A DNA stretch of 64,000 nt, taken from contig CM031859.1 in NCBI GenBank assembly GCA_018697195.1, positions 58,831,195 to 58,895,194 of the forward strand. The letters run 5' to 3'. The notes under the pieces are model-generated. The model was given only the letters and a program-made list of their open reading frames with translations, was not told where the DNA came from and did no database searches. The translations under genes and the position numbers were made by a program. This DNA is from Certhia americana. Lineage: Eukaryota; Chordata; Aves; Passeriformes; Certhiidae. Positions within the stretch are counted from its first letter, which is position 1. Each line of letters opens with the position of its first letter. This document shows, piece by piece, positions 24,116 through 36,662 of the stretch.

Positions 24116-24860
24116 TCTGCACTTGCCCTTCACGAATGTAACCATGGGATTTGAAAACAGACATTACTTACTGGTAACTGATGCTCTTTAGAACAGAAAC
24201 ACACATGAACATTCATAGTGTGTATTCCTGTTCCCCCCACTACATTCTCTCCCCTGAAAGTCCTTTTGGAACTCATATCTTCGGGATATAGCAGTGGGAT
24301 TAAAAACCAGCACAATACAGACCCGCTCTGGCTTACACCCACAGGGAGAAAGCGTGTGGGAGGCCCCCAGGCGTGTGCCAGGCAGGTGCTGGTACAGGGC
24401 ATCTGCTCCCGAGTGCCAGGGTGTATCCAGGGCGTATCCGGACCTGCCGTGGGAGTGTTCCTCTGAGCTGGGGCTGTCAGGGAAATGGAGCGGCAAATAC
24501 AGCTTTTCTTTTCCTCTTGAAATCTCCTTCTTCTTTGTCTCTCACTATCTTTAGTGAAGTTTCTCTGCATTCAGATTTTAAATTCAGGCAAATCTGGCAT
24601 TGGTTGTTAAAACATTCAGTTCATTGTAAAACAAGGCTCTTCTGCTGAGACACACCGTTCCATTTACTCCAACATGCCCAGCCATGTTTTTAAGCTTCAC
24701 TCATGTTCTTCTAAATGAAAATGTCACACTTCCTTTTTCTAGCAAGCTTGTGAAACTGGTCAAACTAGACTGACACAGCAGCATAATCTTACACTTGCTA
24801 CTTCTTTAGCTTTGTAGACAAAATGCAACCCTGACAATGCCTGTGTATAGCTCAGGGTAG
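24116..24860. other. Slightly GC-richer patch with overlapping frames, no gene identified
   Basis: Two minus-strand and three plus-strand frames of 82-146 codons overlap around 24,130-24,650. Mutual overlap on both strands shows stop-poor composition and not coding. None has a recognisable motif. I see no splice-bounded exon. Confidence 0.4.
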
Positions 24861-24919
24861 ATTAAAGCATGTGCTTTCTTGTAGGATAAATGATGTGGAA
24901 ATGTAACTCACCTTGATGT

Positions 24920-24993
24920 GTCCTCTCTGTCTCTTTCTTTCTCTCTTTTCTTCCCTCTCTCTCTTCTTTCTTCTGCTGCCCCTCATCTCTTTC
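24920..24993 (+). repeat. Polypyrimidine (T/C) tract
   Basis: About 74 bases are nearly all C and T, with CTCTCT and TTTCTTTC words and only a few purines. Long pyrimidine tracts with partial mirror symmetry can form triplex (H-DNA) structures. Here it is most simply a degenerate TC microsatellite. Confidence 0.75.
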
Positions 24994-26730
24994 AAAAATA
25001 GTGAAGACAAGTTCAAAGAGATTGAGACTCTCTTCCACCATGGGGAGTGAATAAGGAGTGATAGCTGTGGGGAATGAAGAGAGAAAAATACAGCTCAAGT
25101 ATTGATGTTGGAATGGCAGCTTTCTCTTCTTTACTCTTCCCTGGGTTTTTGAGCCTCCAGCTCCTGGCTGGAGATAGCCCATTTCAGGAAAAAACAAATT
25201 GCAAAAAAAAAGTGTGGGTCACTGGAAGCCCAACCTACTCAGAAGTAGTTTGGCATCTTCTTTGGGATTTGTTACATTCTTACTAGTGGTATTTATATTT
25301 GCACAGTTTTCCTATCTGACTGTTAAACCCAGGAAGGTGAAGGTCAGAGGAGTGATTGTAATCTGCAGCGCCCCTCATTTCCCATATAGAGCAGAGCAAT
25401 TCCTGGATTTCAGAAAGTGATACAAACCCATTCTTAACAATATAACTTCATTTCTTTAGGTATTGTCTTTTACTGTCTCTAAGATACTTATTTAAGATAC
25501 CCCTATGTTCCCCTATGTCCTCTCCCATCCAGCAATACATACATTACATACACATTTGTGTAATACAACAATGCATTAGAAATAAGTATTGATAATACAA
25601 CAATAAAATGAGCTAAGATGGCCCTGTTAATTACAAATGTCCTTTGTAAACTTAAGTACTTGGGAATGTAAAAAAAGTGCTTACTTAGCTGATATATAGT
25701 ACAGCGATTAATGTTTATAATTTTTTTTAAAATGGTAGAAGGGAAATAGTAAAAAGCAGTGTGCAGTGTTGAGGGCAGACTCCAGAACAAGTTTTAAAGT
25801 AAAACAGTTACTTCTCACATGTGGTGATTAAAATGGTGATGGCAGTGACACAACTGACTTCTAATTGCCTGATTCACAAACCAGAGAATGATCGTGGAAA
25901 ATATCTGCTAGGATTATGAAGCCTAATGTGGATATATTCCTCTTGTAGATTTAAAAAAAAAAAAAAGAAAAACACAAAGACTAGGTTTCCTTAGGTTTCT
26001 GCCTAATGTCAGACTGTTTAAAAAAAAAAAGGTAAGTGAAAAAGAATAGGTAGATAAGGGTATTGAATGACAAAAGTGGTACATTTAAATATATAAAGTA
26101 TATGCAAAAAACACACCCCCTCCTTTCCCCCCTATTTTCACTGCAGGGTAATAGTAAATAAAAAAGATCTCAAGCTTTCAATCCCGTGTTTTAGTTTATT
26201 AAAATTTATAAAAGTCAAATAGTGTTTCTTGCTGTTTGTTTCATGTTCCCAGGGCTGGCTTGTTTATCCCCAGGAAGAGGTGGGAGTGTCTCTTGGGATG
26301 CTAGCCTCATAGTCTGAGTCTGGGAACAAATTCATCTAACACAGCACTCCTAAATTAAAAGAAGAGTTACTGGTTGGTGGTTATGGAAATCTGTTTAGGA
26401 AAAGATATACAACAGAATCTAAATTTGATTTGGAAATTATTATGGGCAGGCGCGATAGCACTAATATTCAGGGTGTCTGAGATTTCCTACTGTAAAAGCC
26501 TGCTTTAAGTTTTGCTTACAGATAGTTTTTTAAAATGTTAAAAATATCACAAAAACAGCTCATTTTTTTTTAAAAAATGGGTTTAAAGAATATTTTCAGA
26601 CACCAAAAAACCCCCCACCATAGCACAACCTCTTCTCTTCAAACAGACCTTGCAGTCCCATTATTTTTAGCAGAAAGTTAAAAACGAACTGACTGCTGCC
26701 ACACTTGGCGCGCAGGGTAGGTCACTTGCC
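24994..26730. other. AT-rich non-coding stretch with short A runs
   Basis: A runs at 25,953-25,966 and 26,020-26,030 are the only repeats obvious by eye. The second run is followed by an AG-GTAAGT donor-like word at about 26,032, without a coding exon upstream. No gene was recognised. Confidence 0.5.
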
Positions 26731-26734
26731 CCTG

Positions 26735-27260
26735 TTACCACACATGGCAGATGAGGGTTGGTAACGCTGCCTGCTCAGTCCTGGAGTGCAGCTAAAGAGG
26801 CTCAAAGAGCCTGGCCAGGGAGACAGCAGGCAGCTCTGAAAGCAGAGGTGAGGCACTAGACTGAGCTGGGGATGTGGCACAGAAGGGCCCTTAGCAACAG
26901 CAGGAAGGGAGCTAAGCCCATTATGGAGGTGAGAAGAGAGGATGACTGGCTGAAGGAAAGGACAGAAGTAGGTGGGAGAGCCCAGGGTCTGTTGAGGAGC
27001 CATGGAGGCTGCAGCTGCACTGTGGTAGGGCAGGAGTGAGTGAGGCATCAGCACTGGAGGCGATGCTGGCTTTAGGGGAAGGCAGTGAAGACTGGACAGG
27101 GCCTGGGTCCCCAGGGATGGGCAGGGAAAGCAGAGACTTGGAGCTGTAGAGGCTTTTTTTGTCCAGAGGAGAGGACAGTGAAGCCTCTTGGTCTGCCTTT
27201 AGATTAAGGCCAAGAGATTCACATAGGAAAGGTAGCAGGACTAGGTAGGACATGAACAAA
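26735..27260. other. Purine-rich, G-rich patch of unknown origin
   Basis: The plus strand is rich in AGG, GGA and CAGG words and lacks CpG, giving two overlapping minus-strand frames (26,722-27,054 and 26,921-27,313) of 110 and 130 codons. The predicted peptides are Ser, Pro and Leu rich with no motif, so they look like products of composition. It could be an eroded lineage-specific repeat. Confidence 0.35.
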
Positions 27261-27319
27261 TGGGAGGTGACAGGGAAATAAGACCACATTGGAGTTGACA
27301 TCAGAAACCTCAATATTCA

Positions 27320-28410
27320 CATCTTAACTTTTGATCCTATTTTTGTGACCTACTATAGTGTTTTAGCAGTCAGGGCTCTGTGCGTAAGGGCGTTAAAAAT
27401 ACCTGACCTTGGAAGGACGTAGAATATCCTTACTATATAAGCATTTGCAAAAACAGCCTGTTTCACAAGCACATACTTCAACATCCATGACCTCCAGTGC
27501 TCATATTCTAAAAATCATGACACATCTTGAGGTTTGTGTATGTTTTCTTTTGAGAGGGGAAGGCTTCATTAAAATAAGCCAACTGCAATCTGAAGCACAT
27601 ATACATGAAATCCACCCTCACGAGAACTTCACATCACTTTTATATTGCAAAACTTCCAATTTGGTTGATTGTTTCTGTGGAGGTGCTTGTAAACTGACAT
27701 AGAGGCTTAAGTTACAGCAAATGAGGTTACCAGAAGACTTTCTGAAGGTGGCAAAGCTGAGTGTTCAACATGATTATTAGATGTTTTCGAAGCTTGCTAT
27801 GAGGCTCACTTGATACCAGCTTTCAGTATGACTTTGGCACATAAAGATATCTGTTGTAAAAGAGGTAGAATTTCAAGCAAGCTTTTTTCCCTTCCTTCCA
27901 AATGTTAATATGGCTCCTTTCAATTCTTAATAAATTTTTAAATATCTTAAATATTCCACTGATAGGCTATTACTCACATTGGGAGCTGAACTAATCTGTG
28001 CTCCAGAAAATTCACTGAAGTAAATACTTCTGTCAGGAATGAATGTGGGCTTAAGGGTTAACTGCTGTTTCTGTTAACATCTGTTTTATAGAGCAAAGGC
28101 AGAAAACTTATCAGTTTTGACTACAGCCTTTTATACAGGAAGAAAGTCTTTGCCTTTTTACAGATTTTTAAAAATTATTATTTTAACCTTTAAAGTACCT
28201 GACTTTAAGGGGTGTCCAAATGTCCCTCTATGGGGACTTAAACAGCTTTTGTGGATGTATTTTGAGCAGTGCTAATAACAATGGTTTCTGGCAGTTGCAA
28301 AATGAGATCTGACCAATTGCAGTAAAACACTGGCACTAAACTCACCAGAGCTTGTGTTTGAAATAGTGTTTCAGTTTTAACTGAGTTAAAGTGATGTTTT
28401 CAGAAAAAGT
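27320..28410. other. AT-rich non-coding stretch, nothing recognised
   Basis: Plain AT-rich sequence. A 97-codon plus-strand frame at 27,409-27,702 has no protein-like motif and no good splice boundaries. Confidence 0.5.
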
Positions 28411-28414
28411 TTTG

Positions 28415-28690
28415 CACCTCGCTAAAAATGACAGACAGCTGCTAGACGAGGTAATGATCTGTCTTCTTGTTTGATGCCTTCTTTTATCAGTCTGAGGCTT
28501 TTCACTGAGTCAGATCTATTGATTAGCATTAGTTTACTTCTCAGGAAACCTGCTTTGCATGGAAATGTCATGGGCTGGGGATGCTAACTGCATGCCAAGC
28601 AAGAGCTTGAACTCTGTCTAATGCTGCCAAGTAAATTACATGTTTGCTGAATGTTTAGCAAGGATAATGGCTTTGCAGCCCCCCAAAACA
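28415..28690. promoter_or_regulatory. Candidate conserved enhancer-like block
   Basis: Factor-like words are tightly packed: TGACAGACAGCTG (MEIS/TGIF-type core next to an E-box), GGTAATGATC, TTGATTAGCATTAG, TTTGCATGG beside AAATG (octamer-type), GGATGCTAACTGCATGC and AAGGATAATGG. The block is not coding, not repetitive and less AT-biased than its flanks. This is the look of a POU/homeodomain-rich enhancer. Conservation is inferred. Confidence 0.33.
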
Positions 28691-28699
28691 TTAAATGGG

Positions 28700-30540
28700 G
28701 TCAGTTTTGTCTCCTGTGAACAAATACTGGTAGAGAAGATAATGGGATCATAATGGACGATACCTTGCGCTTTGCTTTGCTTTATGGAGTGTAAGTTTAT
28801 GGAGTTACAGTTGAGTGAAACTCCAGAAAGTTTGGGGAAGAACTGCTGCTTTACAGTAACTGGTGTGTCTGTATTCAGAAGAATGATAATGGAAGAGTGA
28901 GAGGAGAAAAAAATCTACATCATTACTATTATTGAAATTACCTTACCTCTTCAAAATAATTTTTTTAAAAAAGAACACACAGAAGCAACTTGGGAAGACA
29001 GGAATTTGGTTGAATGCAATGTTTTAATCTAAAATACCGTGGGCTTGTTTTGTTTTTCCTATTTTGCTCACAGGGTTCCAGGTGCAACATTCTGCATATA
29101 TATGGTCACTTGGAAAGCAGAAGCTTAAAAATAACACTGCTCAGTAATTATGCTAACTGCATTGGTGGAGGTATGCAGCAAGCTAATAACCTTGTGGAGG
29201 AAGAAGACAGTCTGGATATATTGAACAGGATTTTTAACAGTCCATTATTGGAGAGTAATTTTAACTTTTTTCAATGTAGTGAAAATCTACAATTTTTCTA
29301 AAAGTTCCTGGAAATGTTATTGTTGTAAGAAAGACAGGAATGTAAATATTGGTATTCAGGGATTTAATATTATATTTTATCTTTTTATTTACTATAATGC
29401 CTATGTATTTTCAAGACGTACCCTACACCCCTTTGTTCCTTTTCTGGTTTTTTTCAAGCTTCTTTTTCTGGAGAAGTTTTTATACTTCACCAGGCCATAA
29501 TAAACATTAATAGACTGGGTCAGTGCCTAATATTTACATTCTGCACTACTTGTAAATAAGGAACTAATATTTTTTCTAATATTTTATGGTAAAGCAGTTC
29601 TTTAAGATAATATGGCATGTGTGCAATATTTCTCTTATGTGTTTGTTCAATGGTTTAAGCCATTTCCAAGAACAGTGCTGCATGCTGCACAAATGTGCAG
29701 TAATTGCTTTACAAAGAAATGTTTGCTTCTGTTTAATACCTAATTTTAAATAATAAATGACATAGTGTTCCTTAGCTCAGAGATAGCACCATCTGAGAAA
29801 GCTGGCCACTAATTTCTAAGAGAAGATGTGATCAAAATAGGAGAGAAATGGGGAGGGGAGGGCATCTCATGATGATTCTTGAAGGAAGATGCTTCCCATT
29901 TTGTATATCTGTAGAGAAAACTGAACTGCAAATGCTGAAATTTCCTAACAGTTTTAAAGTAGACTAATGTGTGGCATGCCTTGGCAAGCTGTATCTTGCC
30001 AATTTTTCTTCATCCTCTCAAGCATATGCCTTGCTTGCATAACCAGTTTTTTAGCCACATGGATTCAGTGTTCCACGCTGCACGGAGGCTGTGCAAATTT
30101 ATTGCTAATACTAAAAGAACATTCATGTTAAGTTGTTTTGAATAGCAAATTCAATCTAAAAAAAAATCCTGGGTATTTGAAAAATAAAGAAATGATCTGG
30201 TGAGCAGCATGGCTATGCCACAGCGTGTGTCACCCATCTCTGCATTCATCAGCTCTTCACTCTCACAAAGAGATCTTCTCATTGTGATGAAACTCCCTCC
30301 ACATCTTGAGCTACCCCTAAATGGTCCTTAGCTTGGCCAGATTACTGAAGGCCATATGGCCCTATAACATTTTGTTAATGCTCTTCCAAATCTCAGTAAA
30401 AGCCTTTCTTTCCAGCAATGCTAGTATCTTGCCTGAATAAAATTAAATTTTAGTTCCTTGAAAGAAAATGTTATCAGCCTTCCTAGCAGCTGTGAGAATT
30501 GTGCTATGCTGATTAGATGTGACACATAGAAGAAAAACTG
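28700..30540. other. AT-rich non-coding stretch
   Basis: No gene, RNA gene or identifiable transposon. Plus-strand frames at 29,014-29,500 are AT-rich chance frames. Confidence 0.5.
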
Positions 30541-30559
30541 CTCTAGCAAGTGGTATTTG

Positions 30560-30770
30560 TGATTCAGTAGGTGACACTGTTCTCTCTAAACCCGTGCAGA
30601 ATCAATGCCCCTGCAGTGTTTCAGGGGACAATATACCTTTTGCTGGCCCTGTCACTCAGATGAGACATAAAACCAAAGTCCCGAACACTTGCAGTCATGA
30701 CAGGTTCCACGGTAAAGTGGAACGGCAGATAGGAGATTGTCCCAGCATCCAAGCTTGATTTACTGATAAA
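30560..30770 (+). mobile_element. Ancient L2/CR1-clade-like tail fragment
   Basis: The segment CACTCAGATGAGACATAAAA followed by CCAAAGTCC, then CACTTGCAGTCATGA and a TTCCACGGTAAAG word, matches a tail sequence I know as widespread across vertebrate genomes, whose consensus runs 'cagatgagacataaaaccaaggtcctgaccacttgtggtcattaaagatcccatgg'. The copy is diverged and truncated, so it is ancient. I am unsure of the formal family name (L2-like, CR1/L3-like or a SINE sharing that tail). Confidence 0.55.
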
Positions 30771-30774
30771 TGAA

Positions 30775-31100
30775 TGCACTGGAAAACACCCGATGACAGG
30801 TGGGCATGGCTCTCTGTCCCCGGTGCATGTTGGACACGGCTCCTCTGTGCTGTGAGACTCCAGGAGAGCAGTCCCACAGCTGGCAGCAGCCACACATCCC
30901 GCTGCTCCCGAGCACTGTGTGCACAAACAGGCTCCACAATGCATCTGAGAAGGGAACTGGGGTTTTTTCATTGATGGAAGAAGATGAACAGTGTCTTTTG
31001 GGCTTGGACAGCAGTTGCCATTTTTATGGAATCCAGGATGAAGGCTTTCTGCTCTTAAGCACTGGGAAGTTCTAAGTGCCACAACTAAATTTTTCCTTTG
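30775..31100. other. GC-richer patch with overlapping frames, no gene identified
   Basis: Frames of 66-153 codons overlap on both strands. The 153-codon minus-strand frame (30,621-31,082) is Cys, Ser and Pro rich with no family resemblance. It overlaps the ancient repeat tail, which argues against a gene. Confidence 0.4.
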
Positions 31101-31109
31101 AAGAACATT

Positions 31110-31185
31110 TCACTTGAAGATTGGCATTTCAATTTCCTCATCTGTAGAAAGAATCTGCTTAAGAATTTAAAGTGAGCTTAGGTTT
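31110..31185 (+). mobile_element. Possible MIR-like fragment
   Basis: The words TTTCAATTTCCTCATCTGTA and AGAAAG resemble the MIR core 'cagtttcctcatctgtaaaatg'. Only about 35 bases match well, so this is tentative. Confidence 0.3.
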
Positions 31186-31330
31186 TTTGCTTCTATATAA
31201 TTGTGAAGTATTAATTAATAAAATGATATTTACAGAAATAGGAACTGTTCTGAAAATCCTTCCTCACATACTTACAGAGACTGCACAAACTTAAAAATTT
31301 CCAGACAAATCCAGAGTGCCACGAAACTGC

Positions 31331-31500
31331 TTTGGTTTTGGTTTTGGTTTCGTTTTTTGGGGGTTTTTTTGTTTGTTTGTTTGTTTGGGGGTTTTTTGTT
31401 TTGGTTTTTTTTGTTTGTTTTTGGGTTTTTGTTTTTTTGGGGTTTTTTTTGTTTGTTTGTTTTTTTGTTTTGTTGGTTTTTTGGGGGTTTTTTTTGTTCT
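31331..31500 (+). repeat. G/T-only low-complexity tract
   Basis: About 170 bases are almost purely G and T, mixing TTTG and TTTGTTTG units with T runs and five G runs (31,359-31,363, 31,387-31,391, 31,423-31,425, 31,439-31,442, 31,483-31,487). The strand asymmetry is extreme. The open frames across it are Phe/Val/Cys/Gly repeats and are artefacts. The G runs are too far apart for a canonical quadruplex. Confidence 0.85.
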
Positions 31501-32070
31501 TTTTAAACTGGAAAATGTGAAGTATGAGTTTTAAGATTTTCAGAAATTGTGTACTGTAGTACAGTTGGTAGTGTTTGTAGAATGGCAGGAGAGAGTTGAA
31601 TTATGTATTTTGTAAGACTCAATTAATCTTCTTTGGGAATACCATATGCAAACAGGAATACTTTTAAAATTAGGCAAAATGTACATACTGTGTAGTCAGG
31701 GGGGGGGAAGGCAAGTATGAGAACTTCAGAAAATGTATAATACCTTCAAAATGTGTATAATAGCAAAAAGATTCTTACAGAAGATTACAGTCTCACATAT
31801 TACAACATTTTACTATCACAGAGATTAAAGCTTATTTTGTTACATTTAATAGAGAACATATGTGACTTACAGTGAAAGTATAAGTCTGTAAAAGTGTCTT
31901 TAGAAATGCAGTTTAGTCATGTCTCAAAGAACTCATCAGGCTTGTATTTGAATTTCCTGGTATTTGAATGGATATTATTCCTTTTTCTCCCACAATTTGA
32001 TCCCACTGGACTTTTTCTACCAGTGGTGTATGACTGGACTCTTTATCCTAAACCGACCATTGTTTTGGGG

Positions 32071-32090
32071 TTTTTTTTTTTTTTTTTTTT
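32071..32090 (+). repeat. Poly-T run of 20
   Basis: Twenty thymines follow GGGG. Simple homopolymer; no element body is seen. Confidence 0.85.
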
Positions 32091-33382
32091 GAGCTTGGCT
32101 TAAGTTTGGCAAACAATAGAAAAGGCACTTGCAGAGCTGGCAATTATTTTTCTTTAAATGTATTGTTGCAGAAATGTAACTGTAGTTACAAATGAAAAAT
32201 TGAACATTAAAACAGAGTGAGCTATGGTGAGTGAAATTATCTCCCCTTGAGCCTTGATTCCATAGTCATAGAGTTTTTTTGGAGGTATTTCTTATGCAAC
32301 TTCTGAAAGATGGTATAATAAATCTTTCACATTTTGTCAAATCTGACTATAACAGGGCATGGAAAGAGAGAACAAATGAAGAGGGAGGAGGAAGAAAAGG
32401 TGAATTGCACTTTCATAAGAACCAGACTGGACAATTAAATGGCTCTACACATGCTCAAGTGAAAATTATTTTGTTTATTAAAATCTATAAGGAAAAAATA
32501 ATCGAAGTCTGTCCTCTTGCTTCTTTCACCTATGCCCACATGCACCTGAGTTTATTACCATGGCCACAATATTGGTGGCTTCATGGGAAGTCACTGAATA
32601 AAAGCATGGTTGCTCATCCCAGATCAATTTGATGTCCTAAATTGCTGTCTAATTCTGAACAACATGCATGCAGTACCCACCCTCTTGTCCATGAGAATTA
32701 CCATGTATTTCAGATGCAGCCAAGCTTCCCATCAGTTTAGTTAAAGCAGCTTGTGCAAATTTATCTAAACCAAGCGTGTGTAGAAGCGTGTGCATGTGTG
32801 AAAATGAAAAATCTTTTCTCTGAGCAGCTAATCCTCAGTAGTGGGGGACTAAGCACGGTTTCTGTTGGTTTTTTTCTATGAAAAATAATCAGTGGTGTTT
32901 CCCTACAGGCCATTTTCCAAATGCTGGGGAAGAAAGGAAACATCATATTCCTTTCCCTACTGTCTCTTCTTTTCCAGTATTTTGTTATTGCTGCTGCTGC
33001 TGTTGTTAACAAGTACAAATAACAGTGTTACATTATTGGGTGCCTTGACTTTTTAGGAAATCTGCAAATTATGAATTATCTTTGTTCCTGAGCATCACAA
33101 AATAAACAACAACAAAAACAACCCCACCAAAAAAAGAAAAATGCATCCCCCAAACAAGCAAACAAAATTCAGCTCGTTTATCTTTTAATTGCTCTGGTTT
33201 TTTTCAGGGCCTGAGGAAGCCCTGAAGGCTAACATGCCACTTAGGAGCTAACTTTGTACTTGCAATATGTGTTTTACAAGCCCTTCTCCCTATTCTCTTT
33301 TCATTTTCTTGTCTACTTGCTGACACACCACAGCTGTAGAATTCATTTCTTTGGGGGCTGTTGTATAGGAGATACCAAGGTG

Positions 33383-33385
<3 letters not shown>

Positions 33386-33425
<40 letters not shown>
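33386..33425 (+). repeat. Poly-T run of 40
   Basis: An uninterrupted run of 40 thymines. It may be the reversed poly-A of a lost retroposon or an expanded homopolymer. Confidence 0.9.
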
Positions 33426-33426
<1 letters not shown>

Positions 33427-35102
33427 GTTAGATTTCTCTTTTTAAAGTTACTGAAGTGATTAAGCTTTCCAAAAAAAAAAAAGTAGTTTTAATAAAGGAC
33501 AAAGAGGTTTGGGTTTTCTTTCAGTTTTGAGCATGGTGGCTCTAGAAGCCAAGGCATAGCAAGATTCTGATTTACATTGGCTTCTTCATGTAGGATAGAC
33601 TGGACTGCTGTGTTGAACTGAGAGCTCTCCTGAGCCCTCAACCCAGCAAATCAGAGCCTTGCCAGAACTGGTACCATAGGAGTCAGTCTTTAGCATCTGC
33701 AGGTATTAGTCAAGGTAAATATCAGGAGCATTTAGCCCTAAAAAAATGATTTTGTTATTGCTGTACAGGAAAAATGTAGCGTAGGACAGGTTTGCATGCG
33801 TAGAGATTGTCGGCGGTTAAACTATCCTTGTTTTTAAAGACTTCAGGAAAAGTACTTGAAAATAATTCAGAAGAAAGTTCAAGTTTTCGTTTATTAATTG
33901 CATATATTTACAGCTCAGATACTGTGGTCATGCTGTTAATCCCAAAGACAAACAGAGCCATCAATTACATAGCCTGTTATTTTGCACCAAAAATAAGTAT
34001 TTTTGTCCTCTTCTGTTTTTGAAGAAGCATATAATTTTTAATACACCTCTGTTCGTGGGAATGTATTTTCTGACATGCTGAAAAGTGAGTATAAATTAGT
34101 TGCAGTCTTCCCTTAACCTTTTCTTTCTCTGTTTTCTTCCTCTCGTTAATGGACTGTCCCATGTACTGGTCACTTGCATGCACCAGCTGGGGGGGAGTGG
34201 ATGTGAAATGAAAATGGAGATATTGATGCGATGACTTTAGAGCAACGTGAATCATTAGCAAAACCGTTCCTACTCATTTTATTCTTCTAGGTGCTTGTGT
34301 GAAAGCAGAGGAGGAAAAAATGAAATGTTTTTTCAGCCTTTTAATCAGTGGAACACTTTAACTGTGCAAGTTAGGGGGAGAAGTTAGGGTGTGTGCATGC
34401 ATGTGCCTACGCACACAGGACTAGAGAAGGAAAAGCATAAAATTCAGAATCATCACATACATCACGAAGTTGTATTCCAGTGCTTTAATACATACAAAAG
34501 TATAAAAGCAATGCCAGGTATGAAGAGATCCAACAACATTAATGTGTTGCATCCCACTTCAAAAATACCATTTATTTAAAACATAACATCTTTCGTGAAT
34601 AATTGCAAATATTAGTTTTCCTGTCCTTATGTCTTAAAGCTGACTGGATTAGATGATATGAGATCTTTCAGATTAGTTGGAAATACACTTTAATCTGTAT
34701 TATGCAAACAGAAGCTGTTTTTACCTAGATTTACATTAAGGCAATAACATACAAACTCTACAGAAAGCATGGTGTTTACTTGCTGGTGTTTGTAAAACGC
34801 AGCAGATCTTGTGCAGCTTTGTGATTTTTCATGCTGCAGAGGTGAGGTGTGGAGGTGCACTGTGTGCTGGGACATGCACACTTTGCAGGCTACAGCTCGT
34901 TACTACAGACGATGCTATCTCCATGGTAGAACTCCGTGGATCTCATTTTGCTTGCTTGTGGTTTTGACATTTTTGCCTGGATGTTTTTTCAGTAACGTAA
35001 TGTGGACTTGCACAGTTGGTACTGAGAGATGCAATGCAACACAAGTTTTCTGAAAAGTGAACATTGGTGAATCACGTCAACTGAGTTCTCTTGAGAAGAA
35101 CT

Positions 35103-35151
35103 CTGTGTGTGTCTCTGTGTGTGTGTTTCTGTGTGTCTGTGTGTGTGTGTA
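35103..35151 (+). repeat. Imperfect (TG)n microsatellite
   Basis: TG dinucleotides interrupted by TCTC, TTTC and TC words span about 49 bases. It is a decayed dinucleotide repeat. Confidence 0.8.
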
Positions 35152-36636
35152 CACAAAACAAAGCTATTTTACCAATAACCCAGCATTTGCTACCATTTCT
35201 GTTCTGAGTTCAGAATTTGCATTGACACATGGGTGCAGTAAGGCTAGGGAACAAAATCCAGCCAGGCCAAATGGAGTTAATTCCTGTAATTGAGACTCAG
35301 AGCCTTGTATTTGTAATGTTAGTGTCAGCTGCCTTTTGTGAAGACAAGTAAATTATGCGCCCTGGAGAACAGAGATGATTTTTCCACTGAAAGGTAGTTC
35401 TGTGAGATCCAAAGCCAAATGTAATGTAAACCTCCCTCACCTTTATAGTCATCATCCTTCCTGGCCTAAAACACCCTGCAAATCGTGAAGTGTGTTGAAC
35501 TGTAGTTTCTGTTAAAGAAACGCATTAAGAAATTATGTTTAAGTGCATATATATAGACACATACATGGGTGCAAAAGCTGTGGAGGTGAGAATACATCTG
35601 CCTGATAGCACTGAGCTGTCACAGTTGGATCTGAATTAACATCATTTCTGTAGTAAGTTGTTGTGTATTTTACATCTGTTTTGAAGGGCTTGTCCTCGTT
35701 ATTAACCCAGAAGTCTGGCAGTAAAGCCCAACAGTTATTTTTCTCCTTCAAAATAGGATTAGGTTAAAGTCATTTTCTTTATAGTCAGAAAGCCTTCTTA
35801 AAGACAAGCAACACAAGAAAGAGCCAGAGGAAGTTTTCATTTCTTCCTATTTAATTTGATCTATCAGATTTAAAAGTTACTGCAGTTACTCTTGATGGAA
35901 GTGTAACTGGCATGGGGGGGAGTAAAGTTAAAATAAAAACAATTTGTTAATTGTTTGCAACAACCTCTCCTATACAGTGTCTCTCAGTTAATAGAACTGA
36001 TACGCATACTTTTTTCCTTTAGGATTATGTTAATGAATTCAGTTCATCAAAAGGTTGTTTTTTCTTTGAAAAATGTATTCTGTAAAGGAATGAAACACTG
36101 GCAGTCATTCCAAAATTTTGCTAATACTTTAGGAGGTATTTACCTTAAAAATATTTCTGAATTCAAATTTTGGGAGTTAACATGACTAAAACTTTGAAAG
36201 TAAATTGTATTTTGTACTTGGTCAGTTAGTGTGTATTTCAGGTATTGCAACAAACGTTCTTCATCTGGTAAGGCAAGTATAAATTAGACATTGTGACCAG
36301 TTCTAGTATGGAGCTGGTTAAGGGAAAAATTAAGGTAGTTGTTTTATCTCAGGTGTCAAAGTGGCTTAACCTTTCAAACTGTGCTTTCCAAGAGTGAAAG
36401 GTTGGCTTTTCTATAAGGGGTTTTCTGGATATACAGAGTGTTGTTTTCTTACCCCTCCCCCAGATTTTTTACATGTGTCTCTATTAGCTTGTTAAGAGCA
36501 CCATGGTGTTGGGATGCCAGATTTGGTGTTGGCAATTGTTGCAAACAAGTGACAGGTGCAGGAACTGTGCTGCACCGAAAATCCTGATTCCTAGCTAACA
36601 TCTGCAAAGAAACAGATCCCTTGTATTTTTATTTAT

Positions 36637-36662
36637 GTATGTGTGTGTGTGTGTGTGTATGT
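36637..36662 (+). repeat. Short (TG)n microsatellite
   Basis: About ten consecutive TG units flanked by TATG words. Confidence 0.85.

Noticed and set aside
24130..24650. Five overlapping frames on both strands, up to 146 codons
   Set aside because: Simultaneous openness on both strands points to stop-poor composition and not to coding.
26722..27313. Overlapping 110- and 130-codon minus-strand frames
   Set aside because: Both are open in the same purine-rich DNA; the peptides are Ser, Pro and Leu low-complexity, so base bias explains them.
30621..31082. 153-codon minus-strand frame, the longest in the window
   Set aside because: It overlaps an ancient repeat tail and plus-strand frames, and has no recognisable motif. 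It is most likely a chance frame in a GC-richer patch.
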